Shown in pieces: positions 1 through 10,275 of a stretch of 64,000 nucleotides of DNA. The stretch covers positions 1,666 to 65,665 of the forward strand of contig DF241552.1 in the NCBI GenBank assembly GCA_000507305.1, in the 5' to 3' direction. Under the pieces are notes generated by a model that searched no databases, was not told the origin of the DNA, and saw only the letters and a list, made by a program, of their open reading frames with translations. This DNA comes from Breviolum minutum Mf 1.05b.01. Its lineage: Eukaryota > Sar > Dinophyceae > Suessiales > Symbiodiniaceae. Each line of letters opens with the position of its first letter. The first letter of the stretch is position 1. The position numbers were made by a program, and so were the translations under genes.

Positions 1-3000
1 ACCATCTTAGGGAATGCTCTGCCTCGACCTAGGCTGCCAAAAAGTTTGCGTCAATTTTATGGTAACAGTATGGATGCAGAGGCTCGTGTGATGACATTTT
101 GTAATCGTGTGCACGAGGTCGATACATATATGATGTCTTTAGAGTTCCAAGATTGTGACTATTGTCACGAAGGATGGTTTGGCACTCGTAAGCAAAAGCA
201 GGATCTGCCAGGTGGGTTCGAAAGCGAGTGTTTCAAAAAGACTAATTTTCTCAGAGCTTCTGAACCTGAGTGGCTGGAGGCAGGTCGTCCTATTTGTGAA
301 AACTGTTTGTTGGAAGCCAAACGCCGTGCGGCTGAAGGTTTACCAAAAGAGCCTGTGCGACTGACTGCCAAAAATTTTGCAGACCCTGGTGACCCATTAC
401 CAGAGACTGATGCCTTAACATTCTTCGAAGAAGAAATTTTGTCTCCGATCCAACATATCGTACGGATCTTCACGTTGCATGCAACCGGCCAATGTGAGTT
501 ACGTGGTCATGTTGGCAATTTGTTTCAAAATGGTCCTCAGTACGTAAGAAATATTCCAGCAGCAGTCGGAGACATGAAAATGTTATTGATACGCAGGTGC
601 CCAAAGGACCCCAATCGAAAACAGAGGGTGCCATTCTTAGTGAGCCGTCGACGCTTAGAGAATGCCTTGAATCGCATATGTCGACCTTTGCAAGATGGAG
701 GATCTCTGGCTCTTCAACCAGGAGGATTAACCACTGGTGGTTATGTAGACCTGGTGTGTCGCGAGAACTTGAAACAATACGCAGATAGTGAGCAAGGAGA
801 GGAGCCTGTTGGTTTGCAAGTACATGTCATAGAGCAATCTCCATGGGAACACATAGAACGAAAATTATTCGCAATGTGGATGTCCACGTCCCTAGAATTG
901 CAAATGGCTTCCAAACTGCGGCTACTGCACGAGCCGGAGAATTCGATAGATGCTGTTGAACGCATTGAACAAATGTGGACACATTTACGACAGGCAATGG
1001 AAGAAGAGTGTGCCGACCATGTTGGCGGTCAGAATGATATAGTTTTTAATACCTTGGCAGCGTACTTGTCTTCTAAATTCGATGACAAGGGTCCTTTGGA
1101 GGTGGAACAGATTTTACACGATGAGTTGACAGCAGTACAAGAGCTTGCTTCTTGGGAAGAACCTCTGGTGTCGGAAGGTCTTTGGTCACCGGAGGATGCA
1201 GCTGGCGAGCAAACTGAAATGGAGTTGAAAGAGGATTTGTGGGAAGCAGTATGCGCGGCTAATGAGAGTGCAAGCAGTAAGTCCACCATTCGTCGTTTTG
1301 GCGCTGCTCGTGTAAAAGGTGTCCCCATTCTTGATCCTCCTACAGTGACTTCTACAAACCAACTCATCAGGGAGGATCAGCCCTATTACATCGTCGCCGG
1401 CTTTGTGAAATTGTTTCCTTTAGGGCAGGGGGACTATTGGGCACATTTGCAGCAGAGACAAGAGGAAACATTGCAGCCTTTGTCTTTCTGGGAATGGTTG
1501 AAACATTTGCTATTTCGCTCGGACGGGAGGTTTCAAGCACACCCTCGTTTTTACTTTTTTGCCCTGAACACGGCTTTGCGCAACAAGGCATTGCGTGCAC
1601 GTGGGTACTTCCTGAAACGTCAACAAACACAAGTGAACAACAACATTTCTTACACGACCGAAGAGTTGTTCAAAATGGGGAAGGCCCAGTTTACCAAAAT
1701 TGTTTCTGCGTTTGAACATTCCATGGTTGGGTCAGCACAAGAAAAGCTACGACAGCGGTCGGACCTGGAAGCAATGGTTGACCAGATAGAGCAAGAGACA
1801 GTGGAAGAACAAGCGCACGCATTGTTGCACGCCGTACAGAAGGCCGTTGCTGTCCGAGACCTGTTAATGGAAGATGGATTCGAAGTTGAAGCTGCCGAGC
1901 TCAGTCGTGTGTGCTCCGAGGGAAATAAAGTTATTGAAAAAGTTTTGTCGCCTGCCGTGGTGGCAGCAGCTTCTCAACCAAAGGTCTTTCGTGTCGCTGC
2001 GGACAGGGAGACCGATGTGGCATCTGCCGGGGGCGCGCGTGTCGCTGTGGACCGCGCTACAGCAGCTCCTCAACCAAAAGTCGCCCGTGTCGCTGCGGAC
2101 CGGGAGATCGATGTGGTAGCTGAGGGTAGCGCGCGTGTCGCTGTGGACCGCGCTGCAGCAGCTCCTCAACCAGAGGTCTCCCGTGTCGCTGCGGACAGGG
2201 AGATCACTGTGGCATCTGCAGGGGGCGCGCGTGTCGCTGTGGACCGCGCCGCAGCAGCTCCTCAACCAGAGGTCTCTCGTGTCGCTGCGGACAGGGAGAT
2301 CGACATGGCCTCAGCAGGGGATGCGCGCGTCGCTGTGGGCCGCGCATGGTCGTCGTACGAGCATGAATTTGAGCCAGATGGTCGACGGACGGAATTTATA
2401 GATGAGTTGATGGAAGAAGTCGTGCAGCGCAGTTTGTGTGTACAAGCAGGAGGAGAAATTCCGTGTCATTTCAGCACCTTAACGACAGCCATATATCATT
2501 GGGATGACCTAGCACAATGTTTGCAAAAGTACGAGACTGCAGTAACTGTTCGGCGTGGGAACAGAACAGATCCTTTGGAGCCTGCAGAGAAAAACTTATC
2601 AGCAGAACGTCGCAGAGTGCTCCGATGTCCTGGGGTGGTGGCTTGGTTCACAGCATATAAGATGGAATTGTTTTATAGACATGTGTTGCGGTATGAGGAT
2701 GGTGAAGGGGTTTTTGAATGGGGTGCAGGAGGCATCATGCATCTACATTCTATCAACTTTGGAACTTGCATGCCACGTGTGGCTCCCACCGCTGCAGGCA
2801 TGCAGCGGCCAGACGCCGGCACGGCGCGGACAGCTGCCAAGTTTGCTCAGATGCATGAAGAGTATCTTACCGACTGGAGTTTAGGTAAAGCAGAAAAATG
2901 GACAGTTGAGGAAATGGATAATTCCCTTGCAAAAGTTGCGAGGCCTGGATCGCCGTTGCATACTGATTCAGAATCGGATGGGTCTGAAGAGTTAGACGAT

Positions 3001-6000
3001 TCAGAGGTTTTGGAGAAATGTGTGTTTTGCAATGTGTCTGACATTGGTGTGCAGGTTGGTGCTTTGGGAGATGTTTTCGGGCAGCATGCAGTAAATGAAG
3101 ATGAAGACTTCGTTCGTGTGTTTCCAACTCCAACAAGCATGGTGTATCTGTCGTCAGGAGGGGAGAGAAGAACGAAGAAGTTGAATGCACAGCAGTTGGA
3201 TACATTGAAAAGTTTGGATAGTCTCGTGCAAGACCCCGCATGGCATCCGTGTCGTATTTCTGTAGCACAAAAAGCTTTGCTAATGACCAACAATTGCGAG
3301 CTGGTCCGACGCATGCGCCGGAAGTGGTACCGGCGTTTGACGGAGAAATGCAATATGCATGACCGCCATAGTGGTCTTGGTTTTGAAATACAGCCAGTAT
3401 ACATTGAAGCCAGTGACGAGACAGAGGCAAAAGATTTAGAGGAAGACAGCGTGGAAGCTAAACATTCGAGTGCTGCCATACATGTTGCAACTTTGAACAT
3501 GCACATGCTGTTGACGCATCCTTCGTTGCCTGATTTGTTGCGCAGGTGTGATGTTTTGTGTTTGCAAGAAGTTACTCCGCAGTGTTGGGACGATCTTATC
3601 CTTCTAGCCAAGCAAGAAAGCTTTTGCGCAGTGTCTCCTTTGCAGCGTGGGCACGTGCCTGCTGAAGGCTTCGATGTGTGTTTGTTGATTCGTCTTGGTA
3701 AGTTGGAGTGTGTCCAAGTTAAAATATCTCCTTTGCCAAGACCATCAGAACGATCCTTGTTGCAAGCCGATGTTATTTTGTGTGAGAACGGGGCGCTCGT
3801 CACGGTTGCGACAGCGCACCTGACTGCCAGTGCAGCAATGCAAAAGCATCGTTCCGATGAGATGCAGTTTGTGTTGGCCACTCTAGAGTCTCGTTGCAAG
3901 GACGCAGCAATCTTTGGTGGGGACTGCAACATGCGCAGGGAAGAAGCGTTACCGCAGGGCAAGGACGCAAACTGGAGTGACGCATGGATTGTGGATGGCA
4001 GCCTTGAGGGAGTCTGTGGGACATGGTGTCCAGAAAGCATTGATGTGGAGGACGATAGGGTGCAGTCGTGGCGATTTGATCGCATTTTGTTTTTGTCTCA
4101 CTTAGGTACATTGCACAAGGACACTCCGTCTGAGCGTCGTTTCTTTGATACGGTGAAGCTTAGACAAGGTTCCTTTCATGTAGAGTTTCATGGTCAAGGA
4201 CTGGATCACGCCATAGTAGAAGCTGCCTTTCAGATTTTTCCTTTGCAGGTTGGTCATCGTGGCGTGCGTAGGGAAAAGTTACAGATTCTTCGCCCAGGAG
4301 TGGGGTCAAAAATCGCTCGGCGACCAGGTGACCGAGAAAGTTGTGCTCAGCAACAGCACGGTAAGAGCCATTGCGGCAAAGATTATGAGAAACCCAGATT
4401 GTTGCCTGGAATGGGTTGCATTTTAGAAGATCCACGCCGAAAGTGTTTGTTTCGTTTGTATACTCGGCGCAACTGTCATCATATAAATACCCATGACCCA
4501 CTGAAGGCAATGGGCTTGGTTGCAAATGTAGATGACCAGGTAGTTCTCACTGTGCAAGCTGCAGTAAATTACCTAATGGGTAAATTGGGTTCTGGACATA
4601 CGGCCCAGGGTCGCATCAGTGCCTTGATAGATGACATTGTGTGTCGCATGGGCGACCGTGACACGATGACGGTTGCTTCTTTGTTGTCCAAGCTGTTTAT
4701 TCATTCTGCGGTCCCAGAGGAGGTTTGTTCTTTAGAGGCATGGCATATTCTTTTCGATCTGCCTCGTGTTTTGTCTTCCAGGCATATAACGTCGTTGAAT
4801 GTAAAGGAAGACAACAGCTCTCTCAAAGATTTAAACAGCATAGAAAAGGCAAATGTTGTGAAGAAAACACCGGTCACGCTATATTTGAGCCGGCTGGAAA
4901 TGAGACGTGACCCAGAGATCTCAGAGGCATCGTTGATTCATATGAGTTTGTTTCAATTTATGAGCTGCATGGATCGTAGAGGGAAGTTGTTGCGTGCGCG
5001 TGCCAAGAATGCCATCGTAAAAGAAAAACCTTATTTGCACTTGGATGCCCGTCGTCGGGAGGCTGGTGGCATGGCGCGCATGTGTTTACGTTTGCATCGA
5101 GCCTTTACAAAAGCATCAGAAGACCCAGTTCATCTCGACGATGCCACGGCCGTTGCCCAATTGCATGATTTCGTGCAGAGTGCCCATTGTCCGGTTTGGC
5201 TGAAAAAAAGACATGCCAAACATAATCGTGTTAAGAAAATAAAAAGTCAGGAGTGTGACGTACCAGTTGCAAATCCCAGTGAGGCGCTGCGGCCCGCTGG
5301 AGACGTGGCAGTTGCGAGTTCCAGTGCGGCGCTGCGGCCCGCTGGAAACGTGGCTGTTGCGAGTGCCAGCGCGGCGCTGCGGCCCGCTGGAGGCGTGGCT
5401 GTTGCGAGTGCCAGCGCGGCGCTGCGGCCCGCTGGAGGTGTTGGATTGGGAGCTGGAAGTGTCAGTGCGGAGGTGGCTGCTCCAGTAGAAATAGCTAGTT
5501 CGTCGTCTTCCATGGTTATTAATCTTAGCAGTGGTTTTGATGCAATCGAAGTGGACATGTCAGCTGAATCTAAGGAACCAGACCCAGCACATGCATATGT
5601 TCACCACAAGTTTTTACCATACACGTCACAGAATCGGCAAATTATCGCTCATCGGCATGGTCTTCTTTGGGATGCCGTCAGTGGTGATACCCAATACAGT
5701 GTTGTGGATGCTATACGGCATCAGAAGCCTGCGTTGAAGATGGTTTGCGTCAAAGAATATCTGGAAATTTTGACAGGGGCCAAGCCGCGAAGCGGTAGAA
5801 AACTGTATGATCTGATTGAAGAATTTGTGTTTTACATGCTTTTCATCGACTTGCAAGCGTATGAGCGCAGAGGTGCTGGTGTTGTCAAAGATTGTTTGAG
5901 CAAAAAGATAACGACCAAGTTAGTGGGCGCTTTCTTTCAAAGCCAAGGAACAGCAGCATCAGGTAAAGATCGCAAGAAAGCATCGAGCAAAGCATACGCG

Positions 6001-8586
6001 GAGTTGTGGGAATTTGTGAAGGCAGAAACCTTGAAACAATGTGGTCTTGCTGTGTCGTCCTCTCCGGCGCACCGCGTTGGTTTCGATGGGCAAGGCGTGG
6101 ATACTCGCTCTGACATCAAGCTAGGCTTTTGGAGGCAACTCGTTTTTTGCTTAGACCCACATAGGCTTGAGCATGAGGAATGGGAAGACCAAGCTGAGAG
6201 GGAAGCAAAACGTGTGCGCTACGTGCAAGCAGCAATGCACGAGCAGAGCATGGGACGACCTGGAAAGAAGGAACATGAAGTGATTTTGCCAGTGGACGTA
6301 GATGCTTTGATGTGTGCCGACTTTGATACACGTGCAGAATGGGACGCGCTAAATCCATTTCTAGACCGAGTAGCTGCAAACTGGTTGCACCCTGAGAGTG
6401 CAGAAGGCATTTTAGTGGAGACAAAAGACTTTGTGCTGAAGCCATCTCAAGGAGGCATGTCGCATGTGGCAGCAAAAGCATTGGTGAGAAACGGTACAGA
6501 TACTTTAGTCGCAGCAGGGTCGGGTCCAGCCTTAGATCCGACACAGAAATCTTTCGTGGAACATTTGCAAGCCTGGCAGCAAGCATATGCTGCAGAGACT
6601 GCGTTCAGTTTGAACCTGCCGTCCTCGGCTTTTGAACCTGTGCTACTACTAGGCACAGCTGGCACAGGAAAAACGACTACATTACAGGCTGCCAATCGTG
6701 TGATAGAAGAGGCAGGGCTGGAAGGACGCATTGTTCGTTGTGCTTTTACAGGAGTTGCCGCAAGCAACATGGGAGCTGGTGGTCGAACTATTTTTTCTTT
6801 GTTTCGGCTCAGCAGGCGATCTTTTGGCTGCAATTTACCGGCGTTGTCTACAGAAGATATGCAGGCTATGGATGATGAGTTGGGACAGATGAGTGTGCTT
6901 GAGATAGATGAAGTGTCAATGCTGGATAAGCTTGTCCTGGCCGACGTGCACTTGCGGCTGCAACAGTGGAGATTAGGTATATACCATGAAAAGCATTGTC
7001 ACGGAAGAAGGGCTTGTGTGTGTGGTGGCAGATTAGCGTTTGGAGGTGTCAAGGTCGTGTTGGCTGGCGATTTTGGTCAACTGCCACCAGTGGCTGTGCC
7101 GGCAGAACGGACTCTGTTGAATCAAAAAACTAAAATGATAGGACAGGATAGGCTGTCTGTTAACTTGGGACTGCGTCTCTTTCGTGACATCAAAGTCGTG
7201 TTTCGTTTGCGCCGAATCCATCGGCAGGTGGGTCAGTCCGTATACAAAGAGTCTTTGTTGCGTTTAAGAGATGCCGCACACACCAAGGAAGATGTCCAGC
7301 TGTGGAAAACGCACGACCTCACCGATGTCACAGCTTGTACACTCACAATCGCAGAACGCCATTTTTTTGAGTCTCAATGCTTGCATCTGTTTTGTGAAAA
7401 CCGTAGGGCAGGACAATTCAATGGAATGAGACTAGGGGAAGATGCAGCTGGAACTGATGGAGGAACAATTTTGCGAATTTGGTCTGTAGACAGCAGTCCT
7501 GTAGTCAAGATATATACCTGTGACAACTACGGCGGATTGCGTCGTGTCTTGCATCTCACTGTTGGGGCTCCAGTCATGTTGACAAGCAATTTACGCACTG
7601 TGTGGAATTTGGTGAATGGTTCTCGTGGTCGTGTTGTTGCAGTTATTCCTGTAGAGCAAGAAGTTAGTCCCGGTGGTGCTGCTGCGAGCGCGCTGGGAAG
7701 GCAACCAACTAGCAGCAATGTCGTTGAGGTGGGTGGAGTTTCTGCCTCAGCTGCGCAGTATGTGATCGTGGATTTTCCGGAATATATAGGGCCCGCCATG
7801 GTCGCTGACCATCCCACCTGGGTTTGCATTGCAAAGCAAACCTGTCGTCATGAGAAAGTTAGAAGTTTGGCTCGCACAAATTTTCCACTCATGCTTTGTT
7901 ATGGAATAACAGTCCACAAAAGTCAAGGCCTCACAATATCAACAGGCTGTGTGTTCAATATGCAGCATGAACCAACGTGGTCGCCATTAAAAAACATGTG
8001 TGGACTAGCTTTTGTAGGTTTTTCCAGGGTGACAGATTTTGCTAAGATGGCTTTCAAATACGTGCCTGACTACTGGGCTTTTCAAGCAATGGCTGAAAGT
8101 GATTTGTTCCGCTGGAGATCTACTTTGGAAGAAAGATTAGATAAGCTACACGATCTAACTGCCAACGAAAATTTTCACGGAAAAGCAACTCTGGAAGATG
8201 ACGTCGCCAGACATCGGTCTTGGACTGAAGAGCAGAAGGGATGTGCCATGTCAGAGGCAGAAATCGCCGATTTGAAACACATGTTGTCTGTGCGTGGTGT
8301 CTTGCCTCAGCCTCAGTACACAGACAAACCTGTACGGCGGAACGCAAACAAAGCCGGCGGTGGCAGAAACCAACGGAAAACTATGCGTGGCACTGGTGTG
8401 CCTGCTGAAGGAGATCTTGCGGCTTCAGAAGACAAGGGGCTGAATGAGGTAGAGTCCGAAGAGGAAAAAATGCATCAAGGTTCCGAAGTGAGAAAAATAG
8501 AGGAAGAAAACGGCTTGATAGATCCAATGTGTTCAGAAGATGAAGATGCAATCTTTAAACAGATTTATGGATGGGACTCAGACTAA
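1..8586 (+). CDS. Helitron-like replicase-helicase with internal EEP nuclease domain, 5' end cut by window edge
   Basis: The frame is open from base 1 to the stop at 8584-8586 without an intron, so the true start lies upstream; the first in-frame ATG is at 70. Order of domains: a Cys-pair zinc-ribbon-like region resembling DUF6570 (CDYC near 154, CENC near 295); a Helitron_like_N block (HPRFYFFALN near 1540); a HUH-type Rep motif (IMHLHS near 2734) with a candidate tyrosine in HEEYLTDW near 2860; an endonuclease/exonuclease/phosphatase domain (LNMHM near 3490, LQEV near 3565, GGDCN near 3916, LDHAIV near 4201); and a PIF1 superfamily 1 helicase (Walker A GTAGTGKTTT near 6652, IDEVSML near 6904, AGDFGQLPPV near 7063, TVHKSQG near 7909). 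Rep, EEP and PIF1 in one chain is the plan of Helentron/Helitron2-type elements, which move by rolling-circle replication. It could equally be a domesticated copy. Two tandem-repeat linkers lie inside. Nothing suggests a frameshift. Confidence 0.9.
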   Translation, partial: TILGNALPRPRLPKSLRQFYGNSMDAEARVMTFCNRVHEVDTYMMSLEFQDCDYCHEGWFGTRKQKQDLPGGFESECFKKTNFLRASEPEWLEAGRPICENCLLEAKRRAAEGLPKEPVRLTAKNFADPGDPLPETDALTFFEEEILSPIQHIVRIFTLHATGQCELRGHVGNLFQNGPQYVRNIPAAVGDMKMLLIRRCPKDPNRKQRVPFLVSRRRLENALNRICRPLQDGGSLALQPGGLTTGGYVDLVCRENLKQYADSEQGEEPVGLQVHVIEQSPWEHIERKLFAMWMSTSLELQMASKLRLLHEPENSIDAVERIEQMWTHLRQAMEEECADHVGGQNDIVFNTLAAYLSSKFDDKGPLEVEQILHDELTAVQELASWEEPLVSEGLWSPEDAAGEQTEMELKEDLWEAVCAANESASSKSTIRRFGAARVKGVPILDPPTVTSTNQLIREDQPYYIVAGFVKLFPLGQGDYWAHLQQRQEETLQPLSFWEWLKHLLFRSDGRFQAHPRFYFFALNTALRNKALRARGYFLKRQQTQVNNNISYTTEELFKMGKAQFTKIVSAFEHSMVGSAQEKLRQRSDLEAMVDQIEQETVEEQAHALLHAVQKAVAVRDLLMEDGFEVEAAELSRVCSEGNKVIEKVLSPAVVAAASQPKVFRVAADRETDVASAGGARVAVDRATAAPQPKVARVAADREIDVVAEGSARVAVDRAAAAPQPEVSRVAADREITVASAGGARVAVDRAAAAPQPEVSRVAADREIDMASAGDARVAVGRAWSSYEHEFEPDGRRTEFIDELMEEVVQRSLCVQAGGEIPCHFSTLTTAIYHWDDLAQCLQKYETAVTVRRGNRTDPLEPAEKNLSAERRRVLRCPGVVAWFTAYKMELFYRHVLRYEDGEGVFEWGAGGIMHLHSINFGTCMPRVAPTAAGMQRPDAGTARTAAKFAQMHEEYLTDWSLGKAEKWTVEEMDNSLAKVARPGSPLHTDSESDGSEELDDSEVLEKCVFCNVSDIGVQVGALGDVFGQHAVNEDEDFVRVFPTPTSMVYLSSGGERRTKKLNAQQLDTLKSLDSLVQDPAWHPCRISVAQKALLMTNNCELVRRMRRKWYRRLTEKCNMHDRHSGLGFEIQPVYIEASDETEAKDLEEDSVEAKHSSAAIHVATLNMHMLLTHPSLPDLLRRCDVLCLQEVTPQCWDDLILLAKQESFCAVSPLQRGHVPAEGFDVCLLIRLGKLECVQVKISPLPRPSERSLLQADVILCENGALVTVATAHLTASAAMQKHRSDEMQFVLATLESRCKDAAIFGGDCNMRREEALPQGKDANWSDAWIVDGSLEGVCGTWCPESIDVEDDRVQSWRFDRILFLSHLGTLHKDTPSERRFFDTVKLRQGSFHVEFHGQGLDHAIVEAAFQIFPLQVGHRGVRREKLQILRPGVGSKIARRPGDRESCAQQQHGKSHCGKDYEKPRLLPGMGCILEDPRRKCLFRLYTRRNCHHINTHDPLKAMGLVANVDDQVVLTVQAAVNYLMGKLGSGHTAQGRISALIDDIVCRMGDRDTMTVASLLSKLFIHSAVPEEVCSLEAWHILFDLPRVLSSRHITSLNVKEDNSSLKDLNSIEKANVVKKTPVTLYLSRLEMRRDPEISEASLIHMSLFQFMSCMDRRGKLLRARAKNAIVKEKPYLHLDARRREAGGMARMCLRLHRAFTKASEDPVHLDDATAVAQLHDFVQSAHCPVWLKKRHAKHNRVKKIKSQECDVPVANPSEALRPAGDVAVASSSAALRPAGNVAVASASAALRPAGGVAVASASAALRPAGGVGLGAGSVSAEVAAPVEIASSSSSMVINLSSGFDAIEVDMSAESKEPDPAHAYVHHKFLPYTSQNRQIIAHRHGLLWDAVSGDTQYSVVDAIRHQKPALKMVCVKEYLEILTGAKPRSGRKLYDLIEEFVFYMLFIDLQAYERRGAGVVKDCLSKKITTKLVGAFFQSQGTAASGKDRKKASSKAYAELWEFVKAETLKQCGLAVSSSPAHRVGFDGQGVDTRSDIKLGFWRQLVFCLDPHRLEHEEWEDQAEREAKRVRYVQAAMHEQSMGRPGKKEHEVILPVDVDALMCADFDTRAEWDALNPFLDRVAANWLHPESAEGILVETKDFVLKPSQGGMSHVAAKALVRNGTDTLVAAGSGPALDPTQKSFVEHLQAWQQAYAAETAFSLNLPSSAFEPVLLLGTAGTGKTTTLQAANRVIEEAGLEGRIVRCAFTGVAASNMGAGGRTIFSLFRLSRRSFGCNLPALSTEDMQAMDDELGQMSVLEIDEVSMLDKLVLADVHLRLQQWRLGIYHEKHCHGRRACVCGGRLAFGGVKVVLAGDFGQLPPVAVPAERTLLNQKTKMIGQDRLSVNLGLRLFRDIKVVFRLRRIHRQVGQSVYKESLLRLRDAAHTKEDVQLWKTHDLTDVTACTLTIAERHFFESQCLHLFCENRRAGQFNGMRLGEDAAGTDGGTILRIWSVDSSPVVKIYTCDNYGGLRRVLHLTVGAPVMLTSNLRTVWNLVNGSRGRVVAVIPVEQEVSPGGAAASALGRQPTSSNVVEVGGVSASAAQYVIVDFPEYIGPAMVADHPTWVCIAKQTCRHEKVRSLARTNFPLMLCYGITVHKSQGLTISTGCVFNMQHEPTWSPLKNMCGLAFVGFSRVTDFAKMAFKYVPDYWAFQAMAESDLFRWRSTLEERLDKLHDLTANENFHGKATLEDDVARHRSWTEEQKGCAMSEAEIADLKHMLSVRGVLPQPQYTDKPVRRNANKAGGGRNQRKTMRGTGVPAEGDLAASEDKGLNEVESEEEKMHQGSEVRKIEEENGLIDPMCSEDEDAIFKQIYGWDSD
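1985..2346 (+). repeat. In-frame tandem repeat in the Helitron-like protein (about 34 aa, four units)
   Basis: Four imperfect copies of a unit built from RVAADRE.D, ARVAVDRA and AAPQP follow each other between the Rep N-terminal block and the HUH motif. The unit is about 100 bp, keeps frame and is rich in Ala and Arg. It looks like a flexible linker that grew by unequal exchange. A short related string, GTCGCTGCGGAC, reappears outside the gene at about 9757-9805. Confidence 0.85.
5260..5450 (+). repeat. In-frame tandem repeat in the Helitron-like protein (ALRPAG/VAVAS, about 16 aa, four units)
   Basis: Four copies of a 16-residue unit, ALRPAG followed by VAVAS.SA, lie between the EEP domain and the PIF1 helicase. 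The DNA unit is about 51-54 bp and is more GC-rich than its surroundings. It is a low-complexity linker with no known function. Confidence 0.85.
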
Positions 8587-8635
8587 TTGGGAAGAGAAAT
8601 CCCCACACTATACTGGACAGTTCTTAGGTCAGACT

Positions 8636-8845
8636 GCTAGATACTCCAGTAAGCAGAAGCTGTAAGACTTATCCCGTCACCCAGACACTTGATTGGACGG
8701 GGGAAGCAAGCCTGCGTCCGGAGGATATCTTTTCTTGAAAGGACAGGCTAGATACTCCGGTAAGCAGAAGCTGTAAGACTTATCCCGTCACCCAGACACT
8801 TTTGATTGGACGGGGGAAGCACGCCTGCGTCCGGAGGATATCTTT
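8636..8845. repeat. Two tandem copies of a 98-bp unit just downstream of the Helitron-like stop codon
   Basis: The unit starts GCTAGATACTCC and runs through AAGCAGAAGCTG and GTCCGGAGGATATC; copies sit at 8636-8733 and 8747-8845, nearly identical, with a 13-bp spacer. Their place 50 bp after the stop codon makes them candidates for 3'-terminal or subterminal sequence of the Helitron-like element. I see no clear CTRR-plus-hairpin end, so the boundary stays open. Confidence 0.75.
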
Positions 8846-8917
8846 CTCACGCAAACATTGCGGCCCATGCCCGAAGCAGCGTAGGATTTGTGCAGCACCC
8901 AGCAGTCGGATGTCGTT

Positions 8918-9985
8918 CCGAACTCCGACAATGCAGAGGTCGTTCTCGTCGCCAAAGCGTTGTGGTAACGTGTGTTTTTGTTGAGGCAAAGGAATATAGA
9001 AAATGAAATCCATCAATGAGATCAATAAGTAACATTGCATTTTTTGCAACATGGTCAGAAGACAACAAAAACACACGTCATATCCACGAGTGCTTTCAGT
9101 CGTAGTGCCTTCTGGCCGTCACCTGGCCGCCGAGCGAGAAGTTTCACTGCAGAACTCGCAATATCCTGGCTATTAGTTTGAAAATTACAAACGGATACAT
9201 TCATTACGGACACATGAGTGAAACGCAAAGGTACACAGTTCAGAAATAAAACGAGAAACACGGCACTTTTACAATAGCATCAGCAAAAACATATAGCCAG
9301 GATATTGAGTTGTTCTGAAAGGGTTGTCACCGAACAGTCGCCTGTCGTTCCGAACTGCGGCAATGCAGAGGTAGTTCTCGTCGCCAAAGGGTTGTGGTAA
9401 CGTGCGTTGTTGTTGCGGCAAAGGAATAAAGAAAATGAAATCCATCAATTAGATCAATAAGTAACATGGTATCTTTTGCAACATGGACAGAAGATAACAA
9501 AAGCGCACGTGATATCCACGACTACTTTTAGTCGTATTGCATCCTGCCTGTCACCTGGCCGCCAAGTGAGAAGTTTCACTGCAGAACTCGCAATATCCTG
9601 GCTATTAGTTTGAAAAATGGGTTGATTACAAACGGATACTGCCATTACGGACACATAAGTGAAACGACACCTTCACATAAGTGAAACGACAAACACGACA
9701 CTTTTACAATAGCACCAGCAAAAACATATAGCCAGGATATTGGGTTGTTCTGTCGTCGCATGTCGCTGCGGACTGTGACACTGTCGTCGCATGTCGCTGC
9801 GGACTGCGGCGAGGTAGAGGTAGTTGCATGTCCTTGCGCGAGTTGTGGTAATGTGTGTTTTTGTTGAAGCAGAATATTAACAAAATGAACATCAGGCAAT
9901 TTGGATTATAAGTCACATAATATGATCTTTTTCAACATGGACAGAAGATAACAAAAACACACATGATATCCACGAATTAATCCGC
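8918..9985. repeat. Tandem repeat of about 430 bp (about 2.4 copies) with internal fold-back arms
   Basis: Copies run at about 8918-9345 and 9347-9750, with a partial third at about 9810-9985. Each full copy holds two inverted pairs. In copy one, ACGTGTGTTTTTGTTG at 8968-8983 faces its exact complement at 9063-9078, and CAATATCCTGGCTAT at 9159-9173 faces its exact complement at 9293-9307. The partial copy keeps the first pair. This looks like a serially duplicated fold-back element; there is no coding potential. Confidence 0.8.
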
Positions 9986-10275
9986 GCAGTGGAAAAAAAC
10001 GGATTGCGCGAAAGGTACTGAGAGAATCTATCGACGTAGATTGGGAACTCGAAAGCGTGTTGTTTGTCGGGAATGTATCTATGTGCAATGTCGTTCGAAG
10101 CCAGACTCTTGAGTGACTGGTGGTGAAAGCTGGTGTTTGGTCACTTGAGTGTTTGAGGGTTTGGGCGAATATCTAGACAACTTGGGATTCTACGACATGT
10201 TACAAGAATGGGATTCTATGACAACTTGGGTAGCTGATTGACCAAGAATGTTTTTTGGGAGAGTAAAAGATTATT

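Noticed and set aside
2847..4085. 412-codon minus-strand open frame inside the Helitron-like gene
   Set aside because: It lies opposite the HUH and EEP motifs of the plus-strand frame and has no domain of its own; a shadow.
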